Translations under genes and position numbers: made by a program | From: Copromyces sp. CBS 386.78 | Taxonomy: Eukaryota > Ascomycota > Sordariomycetes > Sordariales > Sordariaceae | NCBI GenBank assembly: GCA_030685235.1 | Contig: MU839100.1 | Location: forward strand, 310,001-374,000 | DNA: 64,000 bases | Direction of reading: 5' to 3' | Notes under the pieces: generated by a model | The model's database searches: none | Told to the model about the DNA's origin: nothing | Seen by the model: only the letters and a program-made list of their open reading frames with translations | Shown here: positions 10,843-22,612 of the stretch, one piece after another | Numbering within the stretch: the first letter of the stretch is position 1 | Layout of the letters: each line of letters starts with the position of its first letter

Positions 10843-11750
10843 CTACTCAACGAAGCGGCGCTCAAACTCTCTAATGAGCTTTGGTGTGATCTCGTCGCTG
10901 CTCATACCCTCAACCTCCCAAAGGACGCCCTGGCGCGCATAATGTTCCAGGAGAGGCTCGGCTGTTTCCTGGAACTTCTTGTACCTCGCAAGGTAAACCT
11001 TCTCGTCATCATCCGCCCTGCGGACCAAGGGCTCGCCGGTAATGTCATCGACACCAGGAACCTTGGGTGCGTTGAAGGTGGTGTTGTAGACCCTGCCCGA
11101 CGGCTCGTGAACCCAGCGTCCGGAAATGCGCTCAAGGATAACGTCAACAGGCGTCTTGAGGGACACGACCAGGTTGATGGGGATAATCTCGTCCAAGCGC
11201 TTAGCCTGGATGGCCGTGCGCGGGAAGCCGTCCAGGAGGAAAGAATGGGCGGGATCATCGGAAAGCTGGGACTGGATAAAACCACGGGCTTGCGCTGGCG
11301 AGGAAAGGAACGCGGCAACTTCAGCGTCGTCGTGGAAAGGCTGCGCGCCTTCGGCGCGGAGGGCCGAGGAAGCAAGCGTCAGGACGTTACCGGCAGGGTG
11401 AGTCGAGTTAAGCCATCCGCGCTGGCTGAGCTCATTGCGAATCAGGCGAAGGATAATGTCATCTGATACCAAACCGCCGGACTTCATGACACTCTCCACT
11501 TTGATGCCTGTGCGTTATAATCAGCATTCAAATTCCCGACATGAATCAGGACCGTAGGGCGTACGATAAATAATCGCGGAACCCAAGACTCACCGAGAGG
11601 AGTCCGTTGCTTGACATTATATCGAAGCAGATCTCCCGAACTGATGGAGGACAGTTGAGGAAACCGCTGAAGAAGCCGTTCGGACTGTGTTCCCTTTCCG
11701 ACACCAGGCGCGCCAACAAGGATGACGCGGGCAGCTCGCCGAAGGGCCAT
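10843..11750 (-). CDS. adk2: Mitochondrial GTP:AMP phosphotransferase (adenylate kinase 3 type)
   Basis: Two exons (11594-11750 and 10843-11507) are joined across an 86-bp intron, 11508-11593, with GTGAGT donor and CACAG acceptor, giving 273 residues. The protein begins [22 protein letters not shown], with a P-loop at residues 13-21 (GAPGVGKGT). It continues with the AMP-binding SSGDLLR and [13 protein letters not shown] segments and a LID of the AK3 type without zinc cysteines ([24 protein letters not shown]). This enzyme class moves phosphate from GTP to AMP in the mitochondrial matrix, recycling AMP and GTP from the TCA cycle. Matrix AK3 proteins often import through an uncleaved basic N-terminus, and the MALRRAAR start fits. 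A segment rich in Ala, Ser and Pro at about residues 85-130 is longer than in short bacterial kinases, as is usual for fungal Adk2. Confidence 0.95.
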
Positions 11751-14371
11751 TTTCTGTTAGGTTGCGGCTCTTGAAGGTGGACTGAGCAAGCGATGGGAAT
11801 TAATGCGTGCAAGAAGGAAGATGGGAGGAGCTGGCAACGAGAACACGAAAACCCCCCGGGCAGTAGATAAAAAGAGGTTCCGCGGTGGTACACTACTTGT
11901 GGCCCCAATGTCGGGTTGATGCGAGCGCGGATGCGGGGAACGGGCGATGATCGGTGGCATGCAATTGCGTTGCGCAGGCGCTCGCAAATCAAGGTGACTC
12001 CATGGTCCTGGATCGAGTTACAGCAGGGTCTGGATGGAGCAATGTGGATTGAAAAAGAACGAACCCGGGGCTCAAACGACGAGCCAAAAAGAGGGAAAGC
12101 GTAAAAGGGAAATCGTGGGGGATTTGAGATCGGTAGCGGATCGGACCTCAACTGTTACAAAACGCTATAAAAAGCCTCAGCTCCTACGTAGAAACCGGAA
12201 AGCTTGATGACCGTATCGACCAGCCGAAGCAAGAGGCAGCAGTGCGTTTGGCTTCGGACGTCCCGCCGAACAGTCCTCAACAATGGTAGCACGAGCCGTT
12301 ATTGCACCTAAGATCCAAAAGGCCTCGTGGAAGGAACAGCTGCCCCTGTCATGCCAAGTTCTTTTGTTCAGCATGTCGCCCCTCAACAAAAACCACAGGC
12401 GTTGAGATTCACCCAGTGACCATAAGGCAGTATGCAGTTGTATAAATGTGCCAAGCAACGACGGTAACACCGCAAGATGAGACTGAAAAATGGGGTGCAA
12501 CTCTCTTTGCGCTTTCCTGTCTCTATTGTAGGTATTCACACCAGCGTGATAGTCTCGGTGAGACGGACATGTTCAATTTTAGATGATCGCATTGCTGGTT
12601 GGTGCGACCCAAAACCCAGAACGATGGGCCGAGGCAACGGGCACGAACGGGCCAGCCTGGGAAAGCCGAGAGCTTTCCGAAGCATTTTTGATTGTGGCTA
12701 CCTAGGCCGATAGGATGGGCAACTGGCTTGTGTACAATCCGTTCTCTCTCCCTATACTTTATCTTGCCCCTATATGGGAACTTGAAGACAAGGCAGGAAC
12801 TGGCCAGTGCTGGCCTTTGAGCAACACCAGCTGCAAGAGAGTGAAGCGAGTGTTGCTCCAAACGACAAGCATGACCTCATGGAGTATAAACTTGGAACAT
12901 CACGGATCATGCCGCTTCCATCAAAGAGAAAGTGGACAACTGATTGGTCCTTAGCAAAGCTGGAAACATCGGAACTTCCAGAAGTTTGTGAGCATCGTAT
13001 GAACTCCAAGGGATGTCAAACGTCCACATCAGCATCCGCATCGTTTAGGTTCAGTCGCCTTGGCGCCACCCTATCGATATACTTATACACTACAGGCCGC
13101 GTGTCGAGTGTCGAGCCCCGCGCTCTCTGCTCCTCAATTCTGCCGCTGCCTTTTCCAAGTTTATGCACGGCACATTCGACATGAAATGAATGCCGGTATC
13201 ACCAATGAGCACATCGCATCTAAAACGTGGAGCAGAATCGCTGATGGAGCTATTGCGCTGGTGAGCGCGTGGCAAGTCCCAGAGCCAGTCCTCCTCCAGT
13301 CCGTCAGTGGTTTGCTGCCGGCTGCAAAGGCACGAAATGCGTTGGCCCCTTTTGGGCCCCTTCAAGGGGTCGAATTATGAGGCAGAGACGCCCGTGTGAG
13401 TTTAGTGTATCACTCGAACTCACGTGACGGGCGACCGAGTCCGGAACTGGTAATAAGACTATGGTGTTTTAGCTAGATGACTGTGTGGGGTTGTGATGTA
13501 AGTTCTTAATTTGACGAGTACCTGCAGCAATATTTCCATTAGCGTCTGAGAACCGTTACAAGAAGCAAAGATATTATGAGTTACTGAGTGCATGTTTTGA
13601 TGGTTCGGCCTCAGTTGACGGCTCTGATATCCCTTGCTTCAAGGTGCTCATCCGACTTTGCAACTGTGTAGTCTAGGATTTCATTGAGATTATAAGCATA
13701 TGCACTGCAAAATTGGCAATGTTCCCTTGTCAACCAGAGATTCAGGGTCTCATGCCAAGCTCGAGGTTCCTGAGCTGGAAATACCTTGCACAGTGAGAAT
13801 GCTAGAGATCCCACACCGTCATTAAGGGAATGAGCACAGTTCTTTTACCCAGCTCGGCCACACCGCGCGCCTGTTGGCTTGACCGCCCACCAGTGGTGGG
13901 TTGCGGGTGAGCGGTCGAGACAGCCTGGACAGCGCAATGCAGGCGCGGAAAAGGCTGGAATTTGATGTCACCGAATCCATCAATACCTACTATCGATCGC
14001 TCCAGGTCTTTCTCTTTGCTGACAGTCAAACCCAGTCCCGCCCCTTTTGCATTCTGCTCGATCTCTCCATCCCCTTTACAACATCTGCATACTATCAATC
14101 AGTTTGACTCCCGTCTATTCTACAACACCACAAGACCATCGACACTCCTTTTCTCGACGTGATTCCGGCTTTTATCCGAACTATCCAGCGCCTGTCTATC
14201 CCGCCTTCCGCAACTGCCAGGGGGGCGAATTCTTTACTCCGCCGTTATCGCATTCGCATATCGCATCGTCTAGCAGACCCGTCTGCCATACGCTTTCACT
14301 GCAGCAGCATCTCTCAATTGGCATTGTGAACGACAACCGTTCGAAAAACCGCAGTACGCCGCTTCTCAGAC
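11751..14371. other. Divergent intergenic region, 2.6 kb, no gene seen
   Basis: The adenylate kinase gene (-) and the LETM1 gene (+) both read away from this region. Candidate frames at 12177-12539, 12523-12861 and 12807-13184 are short, overlapping and without family resemblance. Before the LETM1 start (about 13980-14370) the strand is C/T-rich, as expected for a fungal promoter and leader. Confidence 0.5.
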
Positions 14372-16097
14372 ATGAGCGCCTCATCAACAGTCGCCCGTAG
14401 GGCCTTGGTCGTGAACCCGTTTTTGGGTGCCGGTAAGAATTCGTCCAAACTCGCGCTTTTTTGCGCCGCTCTCGTTGGCCCATTGCTGATCTGAAGCGCA
14501 TTCACCAGGCAATGCTCTACCGAGACAAGCTCTTCTAGCCGCGTCGACGCGTCTTGCGCGCAATTCCCGGCACATCATGCTTAACAACCGAACTTCTGCT
14601 TTTGTCTTTCCCATCCGAACAATTACCACATCTGGAACCAGCACTCATGGATCGGGGCCGCCGGCCGGACCCCCGCCTGGCTTTAATGCGGAAGAAGCTA
14701 AGAAACCTCTCCCCAAAGAAGCCGCGCCGCTTCCTGTTAAGAGCAAGACCATCGCTGGCGAGGTGCAGGAGGTGACTAAGAAGACGACTGAAGCCTTGAC
14801 CGGGACTGATGCGTCCTCAAGCCAACTTGCGGAACAGAAGCAGGCTTGTGCCGAGAAGCACGAAGGAAAGAAGGGGGCTCAACCCAAATTGACCTTGAAT
14901 CAAAAGATCAAGAAGGAGTTGCAACACTACTGGGATGGAACCAAGCTCCTGGCTGCTGAGGTCAAGATCAGCTCACGGCTTGCGATCAAGATGGCGGCAG
15001 GCTACGAACTGACTAGGCGAGAGAACCGCCAACTCCGGAGAACTGTCCAGGACTTGGGTCGCCTGGTTCCCTTCTCCATGTTCGTCATTGTGCCGTTCGC
15101 CGAATTGCTTCTCCCTGTGGCGCTCAAGCTGTTCCCCAACATGCTTCCCAGCACCTACGAGGAACAAAAATCCAAGGACAAGAAGGCCTCTACCCTTCGG
15201 GCCACCCGGAAGGAGGTTAGCGACTTCCTTCGCAAGACTATGAAGGAGACCGGTCTCCCCTTGACCCAGGTCACTGCGCAAAAGGAGGAGTTCAGCAACT
15301 TCTTCCGCAAGGTCCGGTCTACCGGCGAGAAGCCCACTGCTCAGGATGTGATCAAGGTCTGCAAGATCTTCAAGGATGATCTGACCCTCGACAACCTGTC
15401 TAGGCCGCAGCTCGTGTCCATGTGCCGCTACCTGAACCTCAACACCTTCGGCACCGACATGATGCTTCGCTACCAGCTCCGCCACAGAATGAGGCAAATC
15501 AAGAGAGACGACCGTGCCATCAGTTACGAGGGTATCGAGACCTTGTCGGTTGCTGAGCTTCAAGTCGCCTGCGCCAGCCGTGGCATCAAGAGCTATGGTG
15601 TGTCGCCTGCGAGGTTAAGAGAGGATCTCCAGACTTGGTTGGAGCTTAGACTTCGCGAAGGTGTCCCTTCCACTTTGTTGGTGCTTAGCAACGCCTACAT
15701 GTATGGCCAGACCGATGGCGAGGTTTCCAGCCAGATTGAGGCCCTAACAGGCGTTCTGTCCTCGATTCCCGAGGAGCTGTTCCACGAGATCGAGCTTGAG
15801 GTTCACAACGCTGAGGGCGCGGCCACGAACAAGCAGCGTCTCGAGGTACTAAAGGAGCAGCAAGAGCTGATCGACGAAGAGCTTGAGCAAGACCAGGAGA
15901 ACCAGAAGACTGGCTTTGCTACGCCGAGAGATACGGAGGACATTGACGAGGAGAACGAGAGGCACATGCAGGCCAAGGCTGAGGGTATCGAGAAGGCCCA
16001 AGTCAGCGAGGCGGTAGATGCTGAGCAGGAGGCCCTCACAGCAGCCCGTGTTGACCAAGCGGAGGAGCAGACGTCAGAGAAGGCTGCCGAGAAGTAA
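14372..16097 (+). CDS. mdm38: LETM1/Mdm38 mitochondrial inner-membrane protein
   Basis: Exon 1 (14372-14432) encodes MSASSTVARRALVVNPFLGAG and is joined over a 76-bp intron (14433-14508; GTAAGA donor, CACCAG acceptor) to exon 2 (14509-16097), giving 549 residues. The joined N-terminus is rich in Arg, Ser and Ala and nearly free of acidic residues, as expected of a mitochondrial presequence. An apparent start at 14577 would lose most of it. A transmembrane segment (LVPFSMFVIVPFAELLLPVALKLF) is followed by the conserved LETM1 ribosome-binding-like domain, with FPNMLPSTYE and later SRPQLVSMCRYLNLNTFGTDMMLRYQLRHRM. LETM1/Mdm38 proteins act in K+/H+ (or Ca2+/H+) exchange and bind mitochondrial ribosomes to aid membrane insertion. 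The C-terminal 100 residues are a Glu/Gln/Lys-rich probable coiled coil. Confidence is high for the family and good for the first exon. Confidence 0.95.
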
Positions 16098-17400
16098 GCA
16101 AAACATGAAACAAGGATAGGTTTTGGAGGAGTTTAAGCGTGTACCGGCAATGGTTAGAATTCCTTGCGACGTCCATGGGTCCTTGATTTTCTCCCTTGTT
16201 GGATGTTTTGGTTGCGGGTATTTAGCAACCTTGCGGTTCGGGAATCGGTGTAGGCTTTGTATGGTTAGGCATAGAACAAGCACCGGCGAACCGCGACGAT
16301 AGAAGAGTCATGGGTTTCTGGGTCATGTTACGTGGTTTGCTCCTTTTTCACTTATTCTGGACACCATGTATAGATCATGATTTACATATACTAGACACAT
16401 GAACGCATCTCACATAAGTAGAAACAGCAAGCGATTGCATCCCAAATCATCAGACGACCGGCATTGTGAAAGCGGATAGAGAGAAAAACATGGCACTGTA
16501 AAACTACATTTGCTCAACCTCGCTCAGTCAGGGCGCTACAGGTAAAACAGCATTCAAACATCAAGGGATGTCAAAGCTGTCAAAGATGCGTAATCTGAGT
16601 ACACCAGATTCGATCTTTCGAAATCCATGGACGGAATAAAGAAGCAAGGGCGGCATCACCAAAACGGGTAGGCCCCGTAGATGTATGTAGTGTACCTGCC
16701 TCGCCGACTTTCCTCTGGGTGATACCTTGTTGGCCTGCATTCGGGCGTCATGGCAAAATGCTTGCTGGGATGTTATACATCGAGGTACCACCGTCGACTC
16801 AAGATTTCCCTTCTGTTTTTCCATCGTCATGAGCATTACTATATTTATGGCACACCTGTAAATTCATCGAGGAAAGCGAATTGTCCTGTCCCACGCGGCT
16901 TGCTATGCATATTCTCTTGACGGGAGTTCTTGACCCTATACAACTTAGAGAGGCCCCCAGGTTGTACTTGTAGCACTAACTGGGGATAGGCAGCCTCCAA
17001 CTCGAAGGTTGGCCTGCGCCCTCCAAGAGCTCTTCCCCCCGCCATCCATACGTCAATCCCGCCGTCTGCGGAAGACAACCATCCTTCTACTTTACAACAA
17101 CACGCTGCCCTGACCAACGCACTCGAAAAGATTAGTTCTGATCAATACATAAAGACATTACCCGATCAAGTCTATGAAACGCGCATCTGATAATCAATAT
17201 CTTCCCCTGAGCAATCTTCCAGTTGAACCGCATTCCCTTCCCTGGCGACTCGCAAGCACATTCCTACCATCAGACGACCGCTCACTACCGGCCTGCAACC
17301 AAGCTGCCAAACCGGTTGCTTAAAGCAAAAGCCCAGCAGACAAGCGGGCATACATAGTGGCGCAGCGGCGTCGTCAACGTCTCGGTAAAAGGCCATCGAT
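16098..17400. other. Intergenic region, 1.3 kb, no gene seen
   Basis: This lies between LETM1 and Snx4, both on the plus strand. It contains the LETM1 3' UTR and the Snx4 promoter. Minus-strand frames at 16561-16836 and 16845-17117 lack supporting ATG context or domains. No gene called. Confidence 0.5.
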
Positions 17401-19031
17401 ATGGCGGTCATTGACCAGGACAACTTCTCCAACATTTCATGGCATAGTGAGCAGAACGGAGGGTCAGCGGCAGCCTCGAACGCTCAAGCAGTCCATCACG
17501 AGTCCAATAGCCCAGAGTACGCAAGAAGCGGACCAGACGACGGAAGGCCTGGTGATAACGCTACCGCCGGTATGGAACACGACGAGCTCGATCACAGCGG
17601 CGGCGAGATCCTCGACTGCACTGTGTCTGACCCGCACAAGGAGAACGATGGCACCAAAGATGCCTATGTATCCTATCTAATCACGACAAACGTATGTCTC
17701 ATTCCTCTATACAATAACCTGTTCGCCTTGGGCCACTGTCATCTTCAGGTCTTCCTGCCAATAACACCACTACCACCCCGTGGGTTTCCACAAGGCTAAC
17801 ATATCAATTTCTATCATTCGTATAGACCACTTTCCCTTCCTTCCAGAAACCCCAAACCAAAGTACGACGACGGTTCACCGATTTCGTCTTCCTCTACAAG
17901 GTCCTATGCCGCGACTACCAGGCTTGCGCCGTCCCTCCGCTGCCGGACAAGCAGCGTATGGAATATGTGCGGGGCGATCGGTTCGGCACTGACTTCACCG
18001 CGAGGCGAGCATACTCTTTGCAGCGATTCCTGGCTCGTCTGGCTCTTCATCCGATATTGCGGAAAGCAGACATTCTCCATGCCTTCCTTGAGAGCCCCGA
18101 CTGGAACGCTACTATGCGCAGCCGATCGGCCCGGGGATCGCTAGCATCGCCCGGCGGCCTTAGTGAATCGACTCTCGGGGGAAGTGCTGCTGCGACCGCC
18201 GGCGGCGGCGGCGGTGTCTTTGATACGTTTGCGGACAGCTTCATGAACGCCTTCACAAAAGTGGCCAAGCCCGACCGGCGGTTTATCGAGACCAAGGAGA
18301 AGAGCGACAAGCTGGACGAGGACCTGAACCATATCGAAAAGGTAGTGGCGCGGGTGGCACGCCGGGAAGCCGATATCGAGTCAGACCTCAAGGACCTAGC
18401 CGAGCAGTTCCAAAAGCTGATCACCTTGGAGCCCGGGGTTGAGACGGCCGTACGTGCCTTTGCCGCTTCGGTGGAAGACACCGCATCAGGTCTCAAGAAG
18501 CTTAAAGACCATACCGACCAGGACTACCTTGGCTCGCTACGGGACATGGTAGCATACAGTGGCGCTCTCAAGAACCTGCTCAAGGCGCGCGAGCAGAAGC
18601 AGCTCGACTACGAGCAGCTGACCGAGTATCTCAACAAGAGCACGACGGACCGCGACATGCTGGCGTCGGGCCAGTCTGGCTACGGAACCGGTTCGGCGCT
18701 CATGAGCGGCGCAGGCGGCTTCATCCGCTCCAAGATCGAGGACGTCCGCGGGGTGGACCATGAGCAGGCCCGCCGCGACCGGCAGCGGAAGCTCGAGCTT
18801 CGCATCGAGGAGCTCACGCGCGAGGTGGAAGTGGCGCGCAACGAGTCGGAGAACTTCGGGGAGCAGGTCAGTCGCGAGGTGGAGAGCTTCGACTGGATCA
18901 AGCGCGTGGAGTTCAAGAAGCAGTTCAGCGGGCTGGCAGATGCGCACATTGAGTTTTATGGCGAGGTCATGTCGGTGTGGGAGCAGTACGTGATGGAGAT
19001 GGAAAAGGAGGGGGTCGTCCTCCCGGCATAG
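17401..19031 (+). CDS. snx4: Sorting nexin Snx4/Atg24 (PX-BAR)
   Basis: Exon 1 (17401-17691) and exon 2 (17826-19031) join in frame across a 134-bp intron to give 498 residues. After an acidic, disordered N-terminus comes a PX domain at about residues 85-200. It is split by the intron just before TKVRRRFTDFVFLYKVL and contains VPPLPDKQ and RRAYSLQRFLARLALHP, the phosphoinositide-3-phosphate-binding elements. A long helical BAR region follows (about 255-495), with DRRFIETKEKSDKLDEDL, SLRDMVAYSGALKNLL and FDWIKRVEFKKQFSGLADAHIEFY. Snx4 homologues tubulate endosomes to retrieve cargo such as the v-SNARE Snc1 and act with Atg20 in selective autophagy. The reading frame stops at TAG (19029-19031) after EKEGVVLPA. 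The next 82 codons are open in the same frame, which is described separately. Confidence 0.93.
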
Positions 19032-19280
19032 AAGGCTAGGGAGGCGGCAAAGGCCAAGACAGCTCCGATGGAAGAAGATAGTCCGACTGCGACTGAGGGG
19101 GAGGAGTGGGCGGATAGTCACGAATACCATCATGAGTCTAATCACGACGACAACGACAGAGATCAGCAAGGCGCAGGTGCCAGTGCAGATGAACAATGCC
19201 CGAACTACGGCGATGGTATATCACCGCCGAACTGGATTGATGTGGACTGGCATGTGGTTCCGGGACGCAACTGCCCTTGA
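19032..19280 (+). other. In-frame open extension after the Snx4 TAG stop
   Basis: Directly after the Snx4 TAG codon the same frame continues for 82 codons (KAREAAKAKTAPMEEDSPTA..., then WIDVDWHVVPGRNCP) to TGA at 19278-19280. The composition is acidic and Ser/Asn/His-rich, like a disordered fungal tail and unlike random 3' UTR. It could be a former C-terminus cut by a recent stop, a readthrough product, or chance. Confidence 0.35.
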
Positions 19281-19916
19281 GCTCTGTTACTTACAGGACT
19301 CTGTATTGCGCTCAGCCTGTTTAGTGGAATATAATGGTGAAGCGACAGCCAGGCTTCCGGCGTTGAATGAGATGGCTAGCTAGATTTCGTCTCATCAGAG
19401 TTAACACGGCTGGCTGCATGGGGAGAAGGGGATGTATTTTTCTAATGAGTCGCTACTACGCTTGATCGACTATGTATTGGCATTGCTATTAGTTATGCGG
19501 CAAAAAGACGAAAGGATTATTATGATCATAAACCTTACTGACTCTCTATGGTGTTAAGTGTGAACAGCAAATTACCTTGTTATTGTTCTTGTTTGCTGTT
19601 GGTCTACAATGATTACCTCGATTATGATCAATAACAGGAAAAAGGCCAGGTAATATCTGGATGGTCTTCATTGTTAGCATCCATCATGGTATGAAGTCCC
19701 AGAGAAGACACGGTTAGGTAAACCAGCACGATACAAATAAGCAAGGCAAATGCGCGTGGAGAGAAATGAAGTAGTAGTCATCTATATACGCCATTGGAGT
19801 CTTTTTTTTTCCTCTCCCGAAAAACAGCAGTAGAGGTGTGCCTAACGTTACTTGATGACTGTTTACATCAGACCTATCTCTTTCCCATATCTATCACAGA
19901 AAGACAGAAGTATACT
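19281..19916. other. Convergent intergenic region, no gene seen
   Basis: This lies between the Snx4 (+) and kexin (-) 3' ends. The sequence is relatively AT-rich and has no coding character. Presumably it is 3' UTR on both sides. Confidence 0.6.
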
Positions 19917-22612
19917 TTATCGCCTCAATGGCCTCGAGCCATGCCCGTCATCGTCGCTATCGCTCTCATCATCATCATCATCCCCTACAACATGATGTCC
20001 ACTTTCATCATCACTATCAGACCTCAATGCCCTTGCCTGTCTGCCAGTGTTGGCACCAGAAGCAGACCCGCTGCCACTCCCACTCCCCCTACCTCCCTCA
20101 TCAACCCGATCACGATAAACCTCACCATCATCAACATCCTCGTCATCGCTGCCGCCAGCAAACGCATCATACAACTCCCCGCCGCGCGTCCTCTTGCCTG
20201 CGGCCAGGCCGCCACCGGCGCCGCCAGCTGCGCGCTTCTCAGCACTGCTGCCGCCGCCGGCAAGACCCTCGGCTTCTTCCTCGTCTAGCAGCTCGAACTC
20301 GTAATCGCCCCGCGGGTTGTTGCGCAGGCGCTTGCGCCGAGCGAGATAGAAGTAGACGGCTAGACTGATGCAGAAGACGCCGATGAGAGCGGCGGAGCCG
20401 TAGACCCAGACCATGGTGGCGGCAGACTTGCCGAAGGTGGGCAGGAAGGAGGGCAGCCAGGTGCTGTTTGCGGGCGTGGTGGTTTCCGACGTCTGTTCGT
20501 CGGATGTGGGGGACGGGTTGGAGGAGGCATCAGTCGGAGTTGGTTTGGAGTTGACGGGGCGGTTGGGATGGTCGGACACGGTGGTGGGTTTGATGTCGGT
20601 TGCGACGAGTTGTGGTGGTAAGGTGGTGGTGGTGGCGGGAAGGGAGGTCGTGGCGATGACGGTGTGGTCGTTGTCGTCTTCTTCGGTGGGCATCGGGAGG
20701 ACCTTGGCCTTTGAGGCGTCCTTGGCTTCGCCCCAGAGCTTCAGGTGCCAGTCGGTAAACGTGCCCTTGTGGGTGTTGATTTGGGTGTCCTTGACGATGA
20801 TCGTCCAGTTGCCGACGCCGGTTTCACCCCTGGTTATGTAGGCGTTAGCAATGACACCCTCAAAGATCACGAGAAAGCGTGCACTTACCAGTGAACGACA
20901 CTCATGAACGTCCAGTCAACATAGCCAGCGCGGGCCTCGTCGTTCGCTCGGCTGACCGAAAGATGGCTGACCAGCTTATTGGGGCTGATGAGATCAACAC
21001 TAAGATCTCCTCGCCTGGTATGATCAATGTTCATTGTAACCGTAATATGCTCCAGGCGCTCAAGGTTGGCCTCGTCAAGCATAGCCTGCGTAACCTCATA
21101 ACTGACAGCAACTCCCGCGTCGCCCTGGGGAATTTCTTGGTTGACGTGGATCCAAGGAGAGTAGTACCAGGCTTGAGGCTTCACCTTCTTCCAGTTCTTG
21201 GCTGCCTGAACAATGGCGTAGCTGTCCAGTTTGCCGTAGCCATACATGTGGCTGAATTGTTTGCCAATGGCAGTCGTCTGCCACTGGCCGCTGTCAAGGT
21301 TGATAGGAACAGCAGTGTTCACGGTAAGATACTGCATATCTCTCCATGAGAGATCTGGGCGAACCTGCAGGACAAGAGCGAAGATACCAGCTGCGAGCGG
21401 AGCGGCGGCTGAGGTACCACCGTGAGTATCAGAACAAGCATTGCCAACGTCAGTCGTGTGAATCGAATCACCACCACCGCTGGAGTATGTCACGACCAGA
21501 TTCGCGGAACACGATTCAGAGTAGTAGGGATGATCGCCGTTTCTGTCAACGGCACCGACGGTAATGCTGTAGATGCTGTTGGTGTAGCCGTCAAAATTGC
21601 AATTGTCTCCGTTTACGGCACCATTGCCACTGGCGAAGACGTAGATCGAGCCCAGCCCCCCACGGCCCTTCTGGACAGCATTGAGCATCGCCCTCTTGAT
21701 GAGAATCCCGGGAGCATCCATGCTCTGGCCGTCATCAGGGGGTCCCCAGGAGCACGAGTAGATCTGATTGTGCTGAAAGTCGTAGTTCATAGCAACGGCT
21801 TCATCGGCGTCAGTAATCAGCTTCGAAAGGATACGCAAGCCGGCAATTCTGGAGTCATATGCTACTCCCACACCGCAGGCATTGTTTTTTCCAGCCGAAA
21901 CTTCACCGGCGCAGCGAGTTCCGTGCTTGTCATCGCTCAACCGGGGTTTCGGGTCAGGGACCTTGTCATTGAAGTCCCATGACCCCTGGGCGTAATAGTT
22001 GTCCTTCAAGTCGTCGGTTTCCATATCCAGGCCGTCATCGACAATGGCAACGGTGGCGTTCTTTCCCGTGATGCCTTCGAGCCAAAGCCCGGTAACGTTC
22101 ACGTCATGTCCAGTCTGGACAGTGTTGAAGAGATGCCACTGGTCCTTGAAGATGGGATCCTTGATGCCCAAAGTCCCGATGACATCCTTTTGCTTCTTGA
22201 CTGCCCAGTCTACCCCTTGGCCAGAAAAGAGACCCCTTATGGCGGGTCCTGCTGGTCGGGGGACCATGCGCTTCTCCCAGGGCTTCCGCAATCTTTGTTT
22301 CTCCGAGAAGAGAACACTATCCAAGACATGGGGCTCGTCTTCTAGTGATCGTTTTCGCCGCCGGCGCTCCGTTAACTCTCTCTTGACAATATCATGTTCG
22401 GCTTTCCTCCCGACGAAAAGATGGTGATCCTGGAGTTCACCAAGAGGCCCCTCGTGAGACAAGCCTAGGCTCCTCGCAACCTCGGTAGGTGACGTTTGGC
22501 CGTCGAGGTGGAGAACATAGTAATCGTTCGAATCGAGGTCGCGGGGGAGGACGTTGGATGCTATAGCCAGGGCGGCCAAGCCCAGCGGCGTTGCGATGGC
22601 CGAGAGCTTCAT
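19917..22612 (-). CDS. kex2: Kexin-type proprotein convertase (Kex2)
   Basis: Exon 1 (20889-22612) and exon 2 (19917-20829) join over a 59-bp intron to give 878 residues. The order is signal peptide (1-20), prodomain with basic sites (ERRRRKR near 82-88 and WEKR at 113-116 as candidate cleavage sites), subtilisin-like catalytic domain, P domain, Ser/Thr-rich stalk, transmembrane helix (VYGSAALIGVFCISLAVYF) and cytosolic tail. The catalytic residues are visible: Asp192 in AIVDDGLD, His230 in DKHGTRCAGE, oxyanion Asn330 in FASGNG, and Ser401 in GGTSAAAP. Kexins cut after Lys-Arg and Arg-Arg in the late Golgi, maturing secreted enzymes and peptides. The tail contains YEFELLDEEE, resembling the Tyr-based Golgi-localisation signal of yeast Kex2, and then long Asp/Glu/Ser runs. 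The intron falls in the P domain, between VVHW and GETGVGNWT. Confidence 0.97.

Noticed and set aside
10753..11466. Plus-strand frame opposite the adenylate kinase gene
   Set aside because: It is the antisense shadow of the real gene, whose P-loop and LID motifs lie on the minus strand.
14973..15563. Minus-strand frame of 196 residues inside LETM1
   Set aside because: It is an antisense shadow caused by codon bias in the LETM1 coding strand.
14577..16097. LETM1 starting at the Met at 14577
   Set aside because: It lacks a convincing presequence. An upstream exon with good splice sites joins in frame and supplies one.
18537..19196. Minus-strand frame of 219 residues across the Snx4 3' end
   Set aside because: It has no ATG-supported start or domain and mirrors the Snx4 coding region.
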